From assembly GCF_902459465.1 (NCBI RefSeq), contig NC_047078.1, forward strand, positions 5,356,333-5,420,332: a stretch of 64,000 bases of DNA, given 5' to 3'. The DNA comes from Asterias rubens. Lineage: Eukaryota > Echinodermata > Asteroidea > Forcipulatida > Asteriidae. The position numbers and the translations under genes were made by a program. The notes under the pieces were generated by a model. The model made no database searches and was not told the DNA's origin. It saw nothing but the letters and a program-made list of their open reading frames with translations. This document shows, in pieces, positions 47,234 to 58,006 of this stretch (within the stretch, counting starts at the first letter, position 1; every line of letters starts with the position of its first letter).

Positions 47234-48665
47234 TTAAAGACGCTGGACACTATTGGTAATTGTCAAAGACTAGTCCTCACAGTTGGTGTATTTCATCATA
47301 TGCATAAACCAACAAACCTGTGAAAATTTGAGCTCAATCGGTCGTCGAAGTTGCGAGATATTAATGAAAGAAAAAACACCCGTCGCACGAAGTTGTGTGC
47401 TTTCAGATGCTTGATTTCCAGACCTCAAATTCTAATTTTATGAGGTCTCGAAATCAAATTCGTGGACAGCAAACAACTAAGGGCAGAAAAGGTATCTAGC
47501 TAATGATCTTACATTGTTTTTAAGACTTTGGTGATTCGTTTTTACCCTAAAAACACACATTTTCTGTCGTCATCTCTTCACTCGCCCATTGCTTTACACG
47601 TGTTTTCGCTTGCTGTTTTCACAGATTTTGCCCACGGTTTGGGGTAAAGTCTGGTGCCGTCACAATTACGGTATCTGGACGTTGATTTCCATAGGTGCTG
47701 TCCGTCTATAGGTTATTATTTTATGTCTGTGGTACATACATGTAAATACAGGTTTTACACGGCACGCGTAGAGAGCCAAGCTACAACGATCGTTGCCACT
47801 CCACCATGTTTTATCCAGTGGAATGTTTTGAATTACTAGTCCCAACCCAAATAATTCTGAATGCTTAAGGAATAATCTGTCAGTTAAACTTGGTGTTGGG
47901 TGAGAAGTATCAATAAAATCATGAGAATTCTCATGATTTTAGTGATACTTCTCACCCAACACCAAGCACGGAAAAATTGCGAATAAAATCAGTTCCCTGG
48001 TCTTGAGTCAATGTACGACCGGACGCGACGAGGGTGATGTAGCTGTATAGCCCCGGGGAATACGTGATGCGTTGCACCCTGCCCTGACGGAACGAACTCG
48101 CATTTCAAGTTGGAAATAACAACGCAAATCGCTCTAATATTTCAGGTAAAAAATTTCAAATTTATTGTTGAAATTGTCTACAATTATAATTTCACTTATC
48201 ATTGGGTTGTTTGTACATTTTGATCCTACTGTTGGTCCGACTTCGCCGGGGTTAAAAATCTTTCGTTTTCATTTCGTAAACAATATTATTTTAATGAGTG
48301 TGTGAGACGTCGCGTTTTTTTAAATTAATTTTTCTGTCCTTTATGTTTTCCAAGACGGGTCGTAAAATTAAGCGTCAAGGTCGTCGGAAATTCCACATTA
48401 TTTCAGACAGGAAGGTCGTATGATCTTGATTTTTATTTCATTTAAAATGTTAAGATTTGCTTGTTTGGATTAGGATGATAACGCAAAAATTAAATTTACT
48501 TGATATTCCTCATTACGACAGAGCGGGTCTTATTATTCGAAAACTACGTCACTTCAGAGGGAGATGTTTCTCACAATGTGTTATACTGTCAACCTCTCCC
48601 CATTACTTGTAATCAAGAAAGGAACAATAATTATTTTGAGTAATTACAAATAGTGTCCACTTTTA
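47234..48665 (+). mobile_element. MITE family A copy split by a 1.06-kb insertion
   Basis: The first half is 47234-47467 and the second half 48532-48665. The break falls in the part of the MITE just before CGAAAACTACGTCACTTCAG. The inserted piece carries repeat C copy 2. Confidence 0.75.
47865..48531 (+). repeat. Repeat C copy 2
   Basis: Homologous to 44438-45065. It has an extra 78-base palindrome at 47889-47966 (CTTGGTGTTGGGTGAG and its reverse around GAATTC) absent from copy 1. Confidence 0.75.
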
Positions 48666-49369
48666 ATGCGGCAAGTCAAGGCTGGAAAAAACTCTGGCTG
48701 CTCTGAGATTATTTGTGTCTTTGTATATAGCTAGCTTGACACTTTACCGCGTTTATTGTAATGATATTAATTAAATTAGTATGGTATTATATACTAACGA
48801 TGACCAGAGCAAGCTAGTCGAAACGTTGAGACCAATCCAAGAACTGACTCCGCGGTAGTACAGTTAATTACGATCCTATAAGCTAAAGTAGTAGTCATAG
48901 CCTATTTCTATACCATCCGCCCGGGTAATAGTTAATCAGCAGGACAGTTCTTTTTAGAACTGAGAAGTCTCCCGAACCCCCGAACAATCTACTCCGCGGT
49001 AGTAGAATTAAGCAAGACAGTTCTCGAAGAACAAACTCTACCTGGCAAGTAGATACATACATGGTGTTACCGCAAACCAAATATATATTGATACCTCACC
49101 ATGCAATGCCTCAAATCCTATAAATTAGTATTGTGTTAAAATTATTAATGGTACATGTACACTATTTAAAGATAGGGAATAGCTGAATCACTCCAAATAT
49201 GAAGCAAATAGCGGAGAAAAGAAGTATAAACCCACAGAGGACAGATGAATTGTGAATTTTGTTGAATTTGACTAATTACATTGTGTTTTAATTAACTTTA
49301 AAAAAATTGGGAGCAGTATTTGTATTATTAAAGTTATTTCTTTGAAACTGTGTAACATGCTTTGGTGGG
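48666..49369. other. Gene-free stretch
   Basis: AT-rich. A segment near 48798-48830 (GATGACCAG...GTCGAAACG) resembles sequences near Penelope-like element ends, but no coding part is present. Confidence 0.35.
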
Positions 49370-49700
49370 ACTTCATGAAAATATAAGATCGTTATACACT
49401 AACTATAGCAGGTTAATTGCTGAGACAGCTACAGTTTTTGATCGATTTAACCTTCAACCAGTGTTTGATGTCTAAGAGTCAAACTGAAATGAAAAAATGT
49501 CATGACTGTTTGAACTTGCTGGTGTTGTTCATAACCTTTGCCTAAACGGAAGTATCGTATAAATGTCTTTGTTATTGGATGCGCACTTTTCTTTTTGAAT
49601 GCATGTGTAATTTATTGACTTGTTTGTTTTAATAGTGCATGTTTATAGGCTATGTAGAGCTTTTCAACTAAAAAAAACAATAATCGAAAAAAAAAAACTT
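49370..49700 (+). repeat. Segmental duplicate of 55035-55365
   Basis: Ordered matches: CACTAACTATA, TTTTGATCGA, AAGAGTCAAACT, CATGACTGTTTGAACTT, AATGTCTTTGTTATTGGA. Lies downstream of receptor A's tail; its partner lies downstream of the orphan tail exon. Confidence 0.75.
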
Positions 49701-50112
49701 TCATAAGAATTCACCTGTACAAACACATGTAGTGGCAACATATTTTAGACGAGACAATGAGTATGGTAATTTTAATATAAAATTTACTTGTAACTTATAG
49801 TTACACATTAGTTATTTACCTTATGTGTTATTTGCTTTATTTCTAATTGGTTGTCCCTTTTTGTTCTTTATTGTTCTATACTTTTTTTTACTCTATTTTT
49901 TTTTTTTTTTGGTCAAATAAATAGTCAAAATAATAATACATTTCGTCCGGAAAAATTATTCATAAACCAAAATGAAGATCCACTCAGTAGAAGTACCACA
50001 ATTTACTGTTACGTCTAATACCCTGATCGCGTTCGCACTCCACTTTTCGGGACTAGGTTATCTGGTTTTGTTTTTTAAGGAAACCAAAAGTAGATCTAGC
50101 AAGCTTATTTAA

Positions 50113-50440
50113 AGCCATTGGACCCTTTCGGTAAACAGTATTGTCCAAGGCCCACACTTCGTGTATCACAACTTTTATATCAAATAACAAACCTGTGAAA
50201 ATTTGGGCTTAATCGGTCATCGGAGTCGGGAGAAAATAACGGGAAAACCCACCCTTGTATCCGCGCATTTCGCCGTGTCATGACATGTGTTTAAAATAAA
50301 TCCGTAATTCTCGTTAACGAGAATTGATATTGTTTTACTGTTTTCTCAAAAAGTAAAGCATTTAATGGAATAATATTTCAAGAGAAGTATTTCACCGCTA
50401 CCTTCTGTAAACCCTGTAAGTTATTTGTAAATCTGTGATT
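50113..50440 (+). mobile_element. MITE family B copy 2, 3'-truncated
   Basis: Starts GCCATTGGACCCTTTCGG and matches 44087-44410 throughout. The right terminus is replaced by a T-run. Confidence 0.8.
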
Positions 50441-50666
50441 TTTTTTTTTTTTTTTTTAAATCTTTAAATCTTATTTTTTCCCCGTTTTACCAACCGTGAG
50501 AACCTTTGTTTCTTAACTCCTAAGTTTGAAATAGGGAAGGAAACAAACATACTTTCCATGAGCTTTAAATCGATATTGCGTTAGTGTAAACTTACAATAG
50601 TTGAAATAATATGGTGAGTGTCCCAGGGAAATCTGTCTGCCGGAGATTCGGTCACCCAATGGGAAA

Positions 50667-50874
50667 ATAGGGACTTTTCGTTTTCGACGACGGATGGTTC
50701 TGCGACGGTTGTTCACCTAAACGTTGTCGTTTTCAGCACAACGAAGAATCATCCAAAGTACTGTCGTAGAAATTGAGGGACGACCGTCCTCAAAGCCGAC
50801 GCATGCGCAGATGACGCCAAATGTCATCTTACCCGTCGCAGAACCATCCGTCGTCGAAAACGAAAAGTCCCTAT
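50667..50874. mobile_element. MITE with terminal inverted repeats of about 40 bp
   Basis: ATAGGGACTTTTCGTTTTCG at the left end is mirrored by CGAAAACGAAAAGTCCCTAT at the right end, extending through CCATCCGTCGTCG. No coding capacity. Confidence 0.85.
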
Positions 50875-52440
50875 TAACATGAGCTGAGGAGGATTCAAAA
50901 GAGGGCGCTATCAGAAGAAGTTTGTTCACAGTTTGCCATAATTATAATGGAGGGGGGGGGGGGGCAGAATCTCCTGCCACACTGACCAACATTTAATTAT
51001 TTATTTACTTGTTTATATATAACTTCCTATAGTTACACAGGGTGATCCAAATCAGTATATTATAAAAAACTGGTTTCAATTTGGGTTCTGCATTTTTAGT
51101 ATGAATGTGACACGTGGAAGAAAACGCATCCGGGATGTTATAATTATTCATCTCTTATACGCCGTTCACACAGCACTAGGACCTTACGAAGATCAATCCA
51201 ATCACCCCGATCTCAAAAAATTATCAAGTCCTGTATGATCGCCGTCAAAATAAATCCAGCAATCCAGCGCTAATTACGTGCTAATTAATGTCATTCTTAA
51301 TTACCTTTGTCCGACCGTTTTGTGTTCTTAAGTTATATTATTACTATCAGGAGGTCGATCGTAACACTTTATCCTCAAAACGGTGCTTGTGCTCAAATTG
51401 TTAATTAAACTCAATTTGTTGACCTTTTAACGAGGTCACATGACCCCAGTCAGACCAGGGGAACTTAAGAATTGCCATTTCAGCACCACCCCACAACAGA
51501 CAATGACTTCGGTACCAACAAACCTTTTGTGGTTGAATTGTTATCGTAATGTCACCAGGCTCTCAGTCTAATTGTTCAGTAGGCCTATACACACACACAC
51601 ACACAAGCAACATCATGGCCGCTGGCTGTCAAAAATACTCTTCGAGATTGGGGAATGGAGTGCTTCTCTGAAACGTTATATAGGTAAGATGCTAACAACA
51701 ACCAATATTTAAAGGTTACTCCATAAAATATACTGACTCATGTGTAGTGACACACAGTTTAGTTTTCAGCAAATAAAGTCAGTAAAGTAGGACGAAGCCC
51801 ACGGTGCATAGTTTGATGAAAGTGATTTGTGAGTGTGCACAATGCTCCCGTGTTGGAAATGGCTGAACAGTCCGTACAGTCGTTAACGATCGATACAAGG
51901 CAATGGTTAGGTTGAATACGTTGTGTTCCAGACTTTTTGATCGGGATCAGTTTTCTCGACAACATTATATAGACCCAATATAATTCGGAAATGGTAATTT
52001 TTAAAATGCGAAGAAAAAAAAAAAATCCGATGAACACTGTGGATTGCTGACTCTTTTACCAGGTTACTTCTGACATGATATGTTGATTTACCTCATCAGA
52101 TTGAAAAATACTATGCTGCCCAGTTTCCAGCAGATACAACTAAGCAGAAGTTGAAGCAGAAGTGGAGAGGAATGGCTAGCTGAAAACATTTTATACTGCA
52201 CACATCAGATGAATCCAGTGTGGAAAGAGTACCGCAAATTAGATGCCCTTGAATTGAAGTTATTGTTGCATCATATCTTACGTTTGGAAAAAAGAAAATC
52301 ATCTTCCTCTTTTTGGAAAAATCCGAACGATCAACTGGAATTTTTTTTGTTTGGCCTAACCAACAATTGTATAAAGGAGTAACCAACAAATAATCAATCA
52401 TTGCTACTTTTGTTGGGTAGCAACCTTCGCCCAACACGGT
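50875..52440. other. Gene-free stretch
   Basis: Poly-G run near 50950 and an AC microsatellite at about 51590-51604. No receptor-like exon was recognised here, although this is where upstream exons for the orphan tail exon would be expected. Confidence 0.45.
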
Positions 52441-52687
52441 TGCCCAACGTTGGTTCGAATATCAACTGACTACATTATTGGATAACATTTTTACCAACAC
52501 AATGGTAAACAAACTTGCCAAACCATTGGTCAAAAGTTATTACCCAACAGTTGGGTAAAATGATTTGACCAACTTGTTTAGTCAAACTGTTTGCCCAACT
52601 ATTGGATAAATGTTATTGCCCAACCACTGTTGGTTAAGTTATGCCCAATAATATGTAGTCAGTTAATATTTGAACCAACGTTGGGCA
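52441..52687. mobile_element. MITE with terminal inverted repeats of about 40 bp
   Basis: GCCCAACGTTGGTTCGAATA...GACTACATTATTGG is mirrored at 52647-52687. The interior repeats TTGGGTAA/TTACCCAA words. Confidence 0.8.
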
Positions 52688-52971
52688 AAAAAGTTGGGGA
52701 ATTTTTGACCAACGGTATTTGCAGTGTATAAAATGATCGTGGTGTTCGTTTCATTTCAAAGAAGAGGAACAAATCGATTTAAAAACATGTTGTCTTCTTT
52801 TTGTGTCTGTTCCAACTATGATTTCCAAAAAGATGCAATTGTTTTGTGTTCACTTTTTAAGATGCTGTTGTTTGTTACAAAAAAAAAGTTACGTTAAGAA
52901 TTGTTTTCTGCGTGTGTCCATTGAACCTATGGAAACCATTTTTTTTTTTATACCGTTTGCATATTGCTTAG

Positions 52972-53189
52972 ATGCAGAAACGGCTTACGAAGAAGTCAGG
53001 GAGATTGGCGACCATGCAATATCGACAGCCGATAATCGCAACGTCATAGCCCATACATATGCTGAGACGAGGCTGTCTTTGGCTGAAAGGAAAGATGAAG
53101 CCAAAAGCCCGCTCCCACCGCCTCGTGGGATTTTTAACCAACCACTAGTCTGGCCCCCTGATCAAGGATTCCTTGACGTCTCTTGTTAA
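52972..53189 (+). CDS. Orphan or alternative terminal tail exon with an ITSM-like motif
   Basis: The acceptor ...TTGCTTAG opens a phase-1 frame of 72 codons to the TAA at 53187-53189. It begins DAETAYEEVREIGDHAIS and ends with KDEAKSPLPPPRGIF plus a unique extension. It is about 90% identical to receptor B's last exon over the shared part, and about 200 bases of the preceding intron are also alike, so it is a real duplicate. No matching exon 7 is seen upstream. It can join in frame to receptor A exon 7 or exon 8 (both leave in phase 1), so it may be an alternative tail of receptor A. Otherwise it is a remnant of a third gene. Confidence 0.7.
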
Positions 53190-54137
53190 AAATCTTAGGT
53201 CAGGTATCACCCAGGGTCAAAAATAGAGCATGACGCAACTTGTCAGGGTCGGGGGTCATCTCCAGGGAAACCATGTCTGCACTAGTTGCGACAAAGTAAT
53301 CCTCCTCCCGACGTCCGCCAGGCCGGAGGGTCACGATATTATTTTGATCGGCAATTAATGACAATCTGGTTCAACACGTATAATTTCGACAGCTAGTCAC
53401 CAGATTTGCCCCATTTTTACCACTTTCAAAAACCATGAAACTTAATCCTCAATCAATGTCTAATGAACACTCATAACAAAACACCTTTGAAAAAAATATT
53501 TTTGAAGAAAAAGGACAAAAAGCGATTTCCCAGGTTTATATATTTTGAACTTATCGCATCGCTTTGCAAACGCTTTATTTAGGCACAACGCCTGCATGGC
53601 AATAACTGGCATAAAAACTCCAGGATCTACGGCCGATAGGACTGACATTACGATTCCATACCAAACATCAATGATACTGTCCGCAAGTTTTTAATATATC
53701 CTTTAGTCCTAAGTTATGACTACCCTTAACTCGAGTTAAAAAATTCCTCCCATATTCTCCTAACAAAACCCTATCCCGGTAACATAACAACTTCCCGGAT
53801 CTTCCCAAACAAATTCTCCCCTGAAACAGTATTTTGTAGAGTCAACATTGGTACATATCGCCCAAGTCAAGTCATAAACGTGCTCATGGATGTGTGTATC
53901 CGTATGGACTGCTTTATTTGCAATTCACATGACGTCCACATAAATAAAATGAAATAGAAACTATTCATATTCAGTAATAATATTCCTTATCCTTGTCAAT
54001 TATTATTGCATTATCCAAAATCAACAATGAAAGCTGTACTGCAGTAAGTTCATCTGCCATCCTTTGCTGTGTGAGCTGACGTTTTTGTTTGATCCAACTT
54101 ACGATCCAGTTGGTTTTATACACACGCAAACAATTTG
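53190..54137. other. Gene-free stretch
   Basis: Downstream of the orphan tail exon; no supported coding sequence. Confidence 0.4.
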
Positions 54138-54980
54138 CTTTAAAAAGGCACTGGACACTATTGGTAACAACTCAAAATAATTGTAAGCATAAAAACTTAC
54201 TTGGTAACAAGCAGTGGCGAGCTGTTGGAGTATAAAACATTGTGAGAAACGGCTCCCTTTGTACTGGAGTAACGTAGTTTTTGAGATAGAAGTAACTTCT
54301 CACTAAAATGTTATTTGAATTGAATTCGAGACCTCGGCTGAGGTCTCGAAAACAAGGCACCTGAAAGCACACAACTTGTGCAACAAAGGTGTTTTTTCTT
54401 GACAAGTAATGGGGAGAGGTTGATGGTGTAAAACATTGTAAGAAACGGCTCCCTCTGAAGTGCCATGGTTTTTGAGAAAGAAGTAACTTTCCACGAATTT
54501 GATTTCGGGACCTCAGATTTAGAATTTTGAGGTTTCGAAATCAACCATCTAAACAAACACAACTTCGTGTGACAAGGGTGTTTTTTCTTTCACTTTTATC
54601 TCGCAGATTCGATGACCGATAGAGCTCAAATAGTGTCTACTGTCTTTAAAGACTATTGGTAATTGTCAAAGACCAGTCTTCTCACTTGGTGTATCTCAAC
54701 ACATGCATAAAATAACAAACCTGTGAAAATTTGAGCTCAATAGGTCGTCGAAGTTGCGAGATAACTATGAAAGAAAACACCCTTGTCACACGAAGTTGTG
54801 CGCTTTCAGATGCTTGATTTTGAGAGCTCAAATTCTAAATCTCGAAAATTCGTGAAAAATTGCTTCTTTCTCGAACACTACATAACTTCAGAAGGAGCCG
54901 TTTCTCACAATGTTTTATACCATCAACCTCTCCCCATTACTCGTCACCAAGAAAGGTAACTTACATAGGAAACATTGTAA
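54138..54980. mobile_element. Cluster of three MITE family A partial copies
   Basis: 54138-54400 and 54401-54650 run in inverse orientation and 54651-54980 forward, recognised by CTGGACACTATTGGTAA, AACGGCTCCCT and the GAGACCTC blocks. Confidence 0.75.
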
Positions 54981-55034
54981 AATCTACACACAAAAATGAA
55001 AACAATACTTTGGATTGAGATTTTCTGGACGAAT

Positions 55035-55365
55035 TAGGTAGATTTAAACAAATGAGAGCGTTATGCACTAACTATATATCGACTGTTGAAACAGCTATAC
55101 AGTGTACTTGCTTTTGATCGAATTAACTTTCAACCGAAATATTTATCCAAGAGTCAAACTAATGTCATGACTGTTTGAACTTTCTGGTGCTGTTCATTCT
55201 TGGTGTAAACGCAAGTATCGAATGTCTTTGTTATTGGAGGCTACCTTTTCGTTTTGAAGGCAGGTATAATTGATTGACTTGTTTGAAGAGATAAAATAGT
55301 ACATGTATGTGTAGAATTATCAACTATAAAAAAGATAAAGGACAAATCAACTTTCATTATGATTA
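55035..55365 (+). repeat. Segmental duplicate of 49370-49700
   Basis: See 49370-49700. Located about 1.8 kb after the orphan tail exon. Confidence 0.75.
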
Positions 55366-55367
55366 TG

Positions 55368-55727
55368 TTAAAGGAACACGTTGCCTTGGATCGGACGAGT
55401 TGGTCTATAAAAAGCGTTTGTAACCGTTTTTTATAAAATGCATATGGTTGGAAAGATGTTTTAAAAGTAGAATACAATGATCCACACAAGTTTGCCTCGA
55501 GATTGCGTGGTTTTCCGTTTCCTGTGCGAACTTACACGGTCGGCCAAATGGCCGACCGTGTTAGTCGACGAGGTAAAAGGAGAACCGTGTAATTTCGAGG
55601 CATGTTTGTGTGGATCATTGTATTCTACTTTTACAACATCTTTCTACCCATATGCATTTTAAACCAAACGGTTACAGACGCTTTACAAAGACCAACTCGA
55701 CCGATCCAAGGCAATGTGTTCCTTTAA
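55368..55727. mobile_element. Fully palindromic MITE, 360 bp
   Basis: TTAAAGGAACACGTTGCCTT is mirrored by the right end. Homology between the arms continues through to the centre (ACGGTCGGCCA/TGGCCGACCGT), so nearly the whole element is one hairpin. Confidence 0.9.
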
Positions 55728-56190
55728 CGAGAATGAACAAGAGAAAGTGTAGATTTGTACGTACAACATCAGTTTGCTCAGCAAACAATAAATTGTGTAA
55801 CTAAAGTGATTTTTTTCTAAACAGAAAAATGTTATTGTAAATTGAAAGATTATTTTATACCGTGTGGTATCCTTTTTCTCCAACTGTTGCGATGACGCAG
55901 TTTGAAAATGGCGTTCAGCACTGAGAACAAAGATAGACAATTAATCATTGTTTCTAGTTTTAATCCGCGAATAAAGAAAATTGTTTAAAAAAAATATACA
56001 TAGTGTTTGTGAACCAAGCAAGACAATTCTTAGGCGTATAATATTGTAGTGAAAATGCCCCCTTTTTACTACCATATTAGTGGTCAACTGTATTGTCCAG
56101 TGCTCAGCTACCTCCCCTGTGGTACACTTGATTTCAAGTGAGACTGCGGTTATTTCTCTGCATCAACCACGCAGATTTGCTATCACACGC

Positions 56191-56440
56191 TCAGGGGCCA
56201 AATTCATAGAGCTGCTTAAGCAAAAAATTTGCTTAAGCACAAAAATAGCTTGCTTATTTTACACATGTTACTGGCCAAAATTTCATGCCATATACATTGC
56301 TTATGACTAGTATTTAGCTGTTGTTTACTTAGCATAACAATTGATTGGAGTCTTGGCCGGTAATCTGATTTTACTAAGCAATGAATTTTTTGCTTAAGCA
56401 AAATGTTGTGCTTAAGCAGCTCTATGAAATTGGGCCCTGA
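56191..56440. mobile_element. MITE with GGGCCAAATTCATAGAGCTG ends, 250 bp
   Basis: The left end TCAGGGGCCAAATTCATAGA mirrors the right end TCTATGAAATTGGGCCCTGA, extended by GCTGCTTAAGC. No coding capacity. A related fragment (AAGGCCCAATTTCATGGATC) lies near 46205. Confidence 0.88.
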
Positions 56441-56473
56441 CTGTGATCGTAGGCCAATAATAATGACGGAGGT

Positions 56474-56993
56474 TAATCCGCAAGAGGGCGCTATTTCAGG
56501 CAGTAATGTGTTGGCTATCAGGTAGACTATTATAAAATCCATGTGGAGGATGTGGACTAGTCCTGGTCAGTGACTGTTGAGATTGACAGCTTGTTTCTTT
56601 TCAATGTGTGCTCCTTTATCAACACAATAATGCATCCCCGGTATACTTTGTTGGTAAAACCCACTGAAACAGTTCCTTTTGTTCAGATACCAATATGACA
56701 ATTGTAACGAGTATTTAGTACATTCTTTCTCATTAATCCGCAAGAGGGCGCTATTTCAGGCAGTAATGTGTTGTCTATCAGGTAGACTATTATAAAATCC
56801 ATGTGTGGACTAGTCCAGGTGTAAAACTGTTGAGATTGACAGCTTGTTTCTTTTCAATTTGTGTTCCTTTATCAACACATTAATGCATCCCATGTATATA
56901 CTTTGTTGGTATTAAATCCACTGAACCAGTTCCTTTTGTTCAGATACCCGATTGACATTTGTATTGACTATTTAGTACATTCTTGTTCATGAA
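56474..56993 (+). repeat. 260-bp tandem duplication
   Basis: Copies start at 56474 and 56734 (TAATCCGCAAGAGGGCGCTA) and remain similar to their ends. Function unknown. Confidence 0.85.
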
Positions 56994-57812
56994 TGACATT
57001 CCTTTAGTATTTAATTTCACAACCCTGGTCAGAGAACACAAGACTGGGTTGAGTTGGCTTTTTGGGTGTAGCCAGGCAACATCTTGTGTGTGGAGGGCTG
57101 AGGCTTGGCATACTCGGTTGATGATTGTATCGGTGCACTGTATGCTAGTTCCGATTTCATGTAAGTTTTCTTGATTATTTAGAGGGTATTTCTAAAGTTT
57201 CAGCATGGCCATTGCATTTAATATTAGTTCTGTACCAGCCACAGCTTCTCTACATTTAGTTTGTCCCACAATATTCTGTTTTTATACTTGCATTTTTAGT
57301 AGAACTTTCAATGCATAATTTTCTGTTGTATCGCCACCTCGTAGTTTAAGTAATTTTGTTGTAAGCTTTTCAGATCAGTAATTAAATTGCTATTTTGTGG
57401 CTGGAAATGAAAGCCACCCAAAAACTGTGGTTGGTTCTGTAAGAATGCACCATTTTCATTCATGGGTTCGCAGATCTTCTTCTAAAACAAATTAAAGTAA
57501 TACATCATCTTACCAAACGAACAGATCCCAAATATTAGTTTCCTGACGCTTTCGGTTTTGGCGTTTGAATGAACTTGGTGCGTTCTTACAGAACCAACCC
57601 TTGTCACACGAAGCTGTGTGCGTTTAGATGGTTGATTTCGAGACCTCAAAATTCTAAATCTGAGGTCTCGAAATCTTAAAATCTGCTTAGGCTCGTCTGA
57701 AGCCCTGAGCGCATACTCAAGCATGCACAATATTATCAAAGCAGGGCCAAGCTAACACGAGCCGAATCCAAAGCCGAAGCCGTGGTTTCGAAAAGGGCCT
57801 CTGACGTAGTGC
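56994..57812. other. Stretch between the tandem duplication and receptor B
   Basis: Contains a MITE family A fragment (about 57595-57680). No other feature supported. Confidence 0.45.
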
Positions 57813-58006
57813 TCATTGCCACATCCAATGAGGTGGTTGGTTAAAAATCCCACGAGGCGGTGGGGGATGGCTTGGGGCTTCATCTTCCCTTTCAGCCAAA
57901 GACAGTCTAGTCTCAGCATATGTATGGGCTATGACGTTGCGATTATCGGCTGTCGAGGATGCATGGTCGCCAATCTCCCTGACTTCTTCGTAAGCCGTTT
58001 CTGCAT
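57813..58006 (-). CDS. Receptor B exon 8, cytoplasmic tail
   Basis: Enters in phase 1 and ends at TGA. Homologous to the orphan exon at 52972 including the upstream intron (about 58010-58200); the C-terminal extension after RGIFNQP differs. Confidence 0.85.

Noticed and set aside
48798..48830. Hammerhead-ribozyme-like core GATGA...GAAAC
   Set aside because: The core reads ACGATGA and not CUGAUGA, and I found no matching cleavage-site stem, so it is not a supported ribozyme.
51601..51660. Short frame starting MAAGCQKYSSRLGNG as a first exon for the orphan tail gene
   Set aside because: It has no hydrophobic signal core, no similarity to exon 1 of A or B, and a stop before any good donor.
57813..58006. 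ITAM in receptor B's tail (Tyr379 and Tyr403)
   Set aside because: An ITAM needs two YxxL/I motifs 6-12 residues apart; here the pattern is YEEV and YAET, 24 residues apart.
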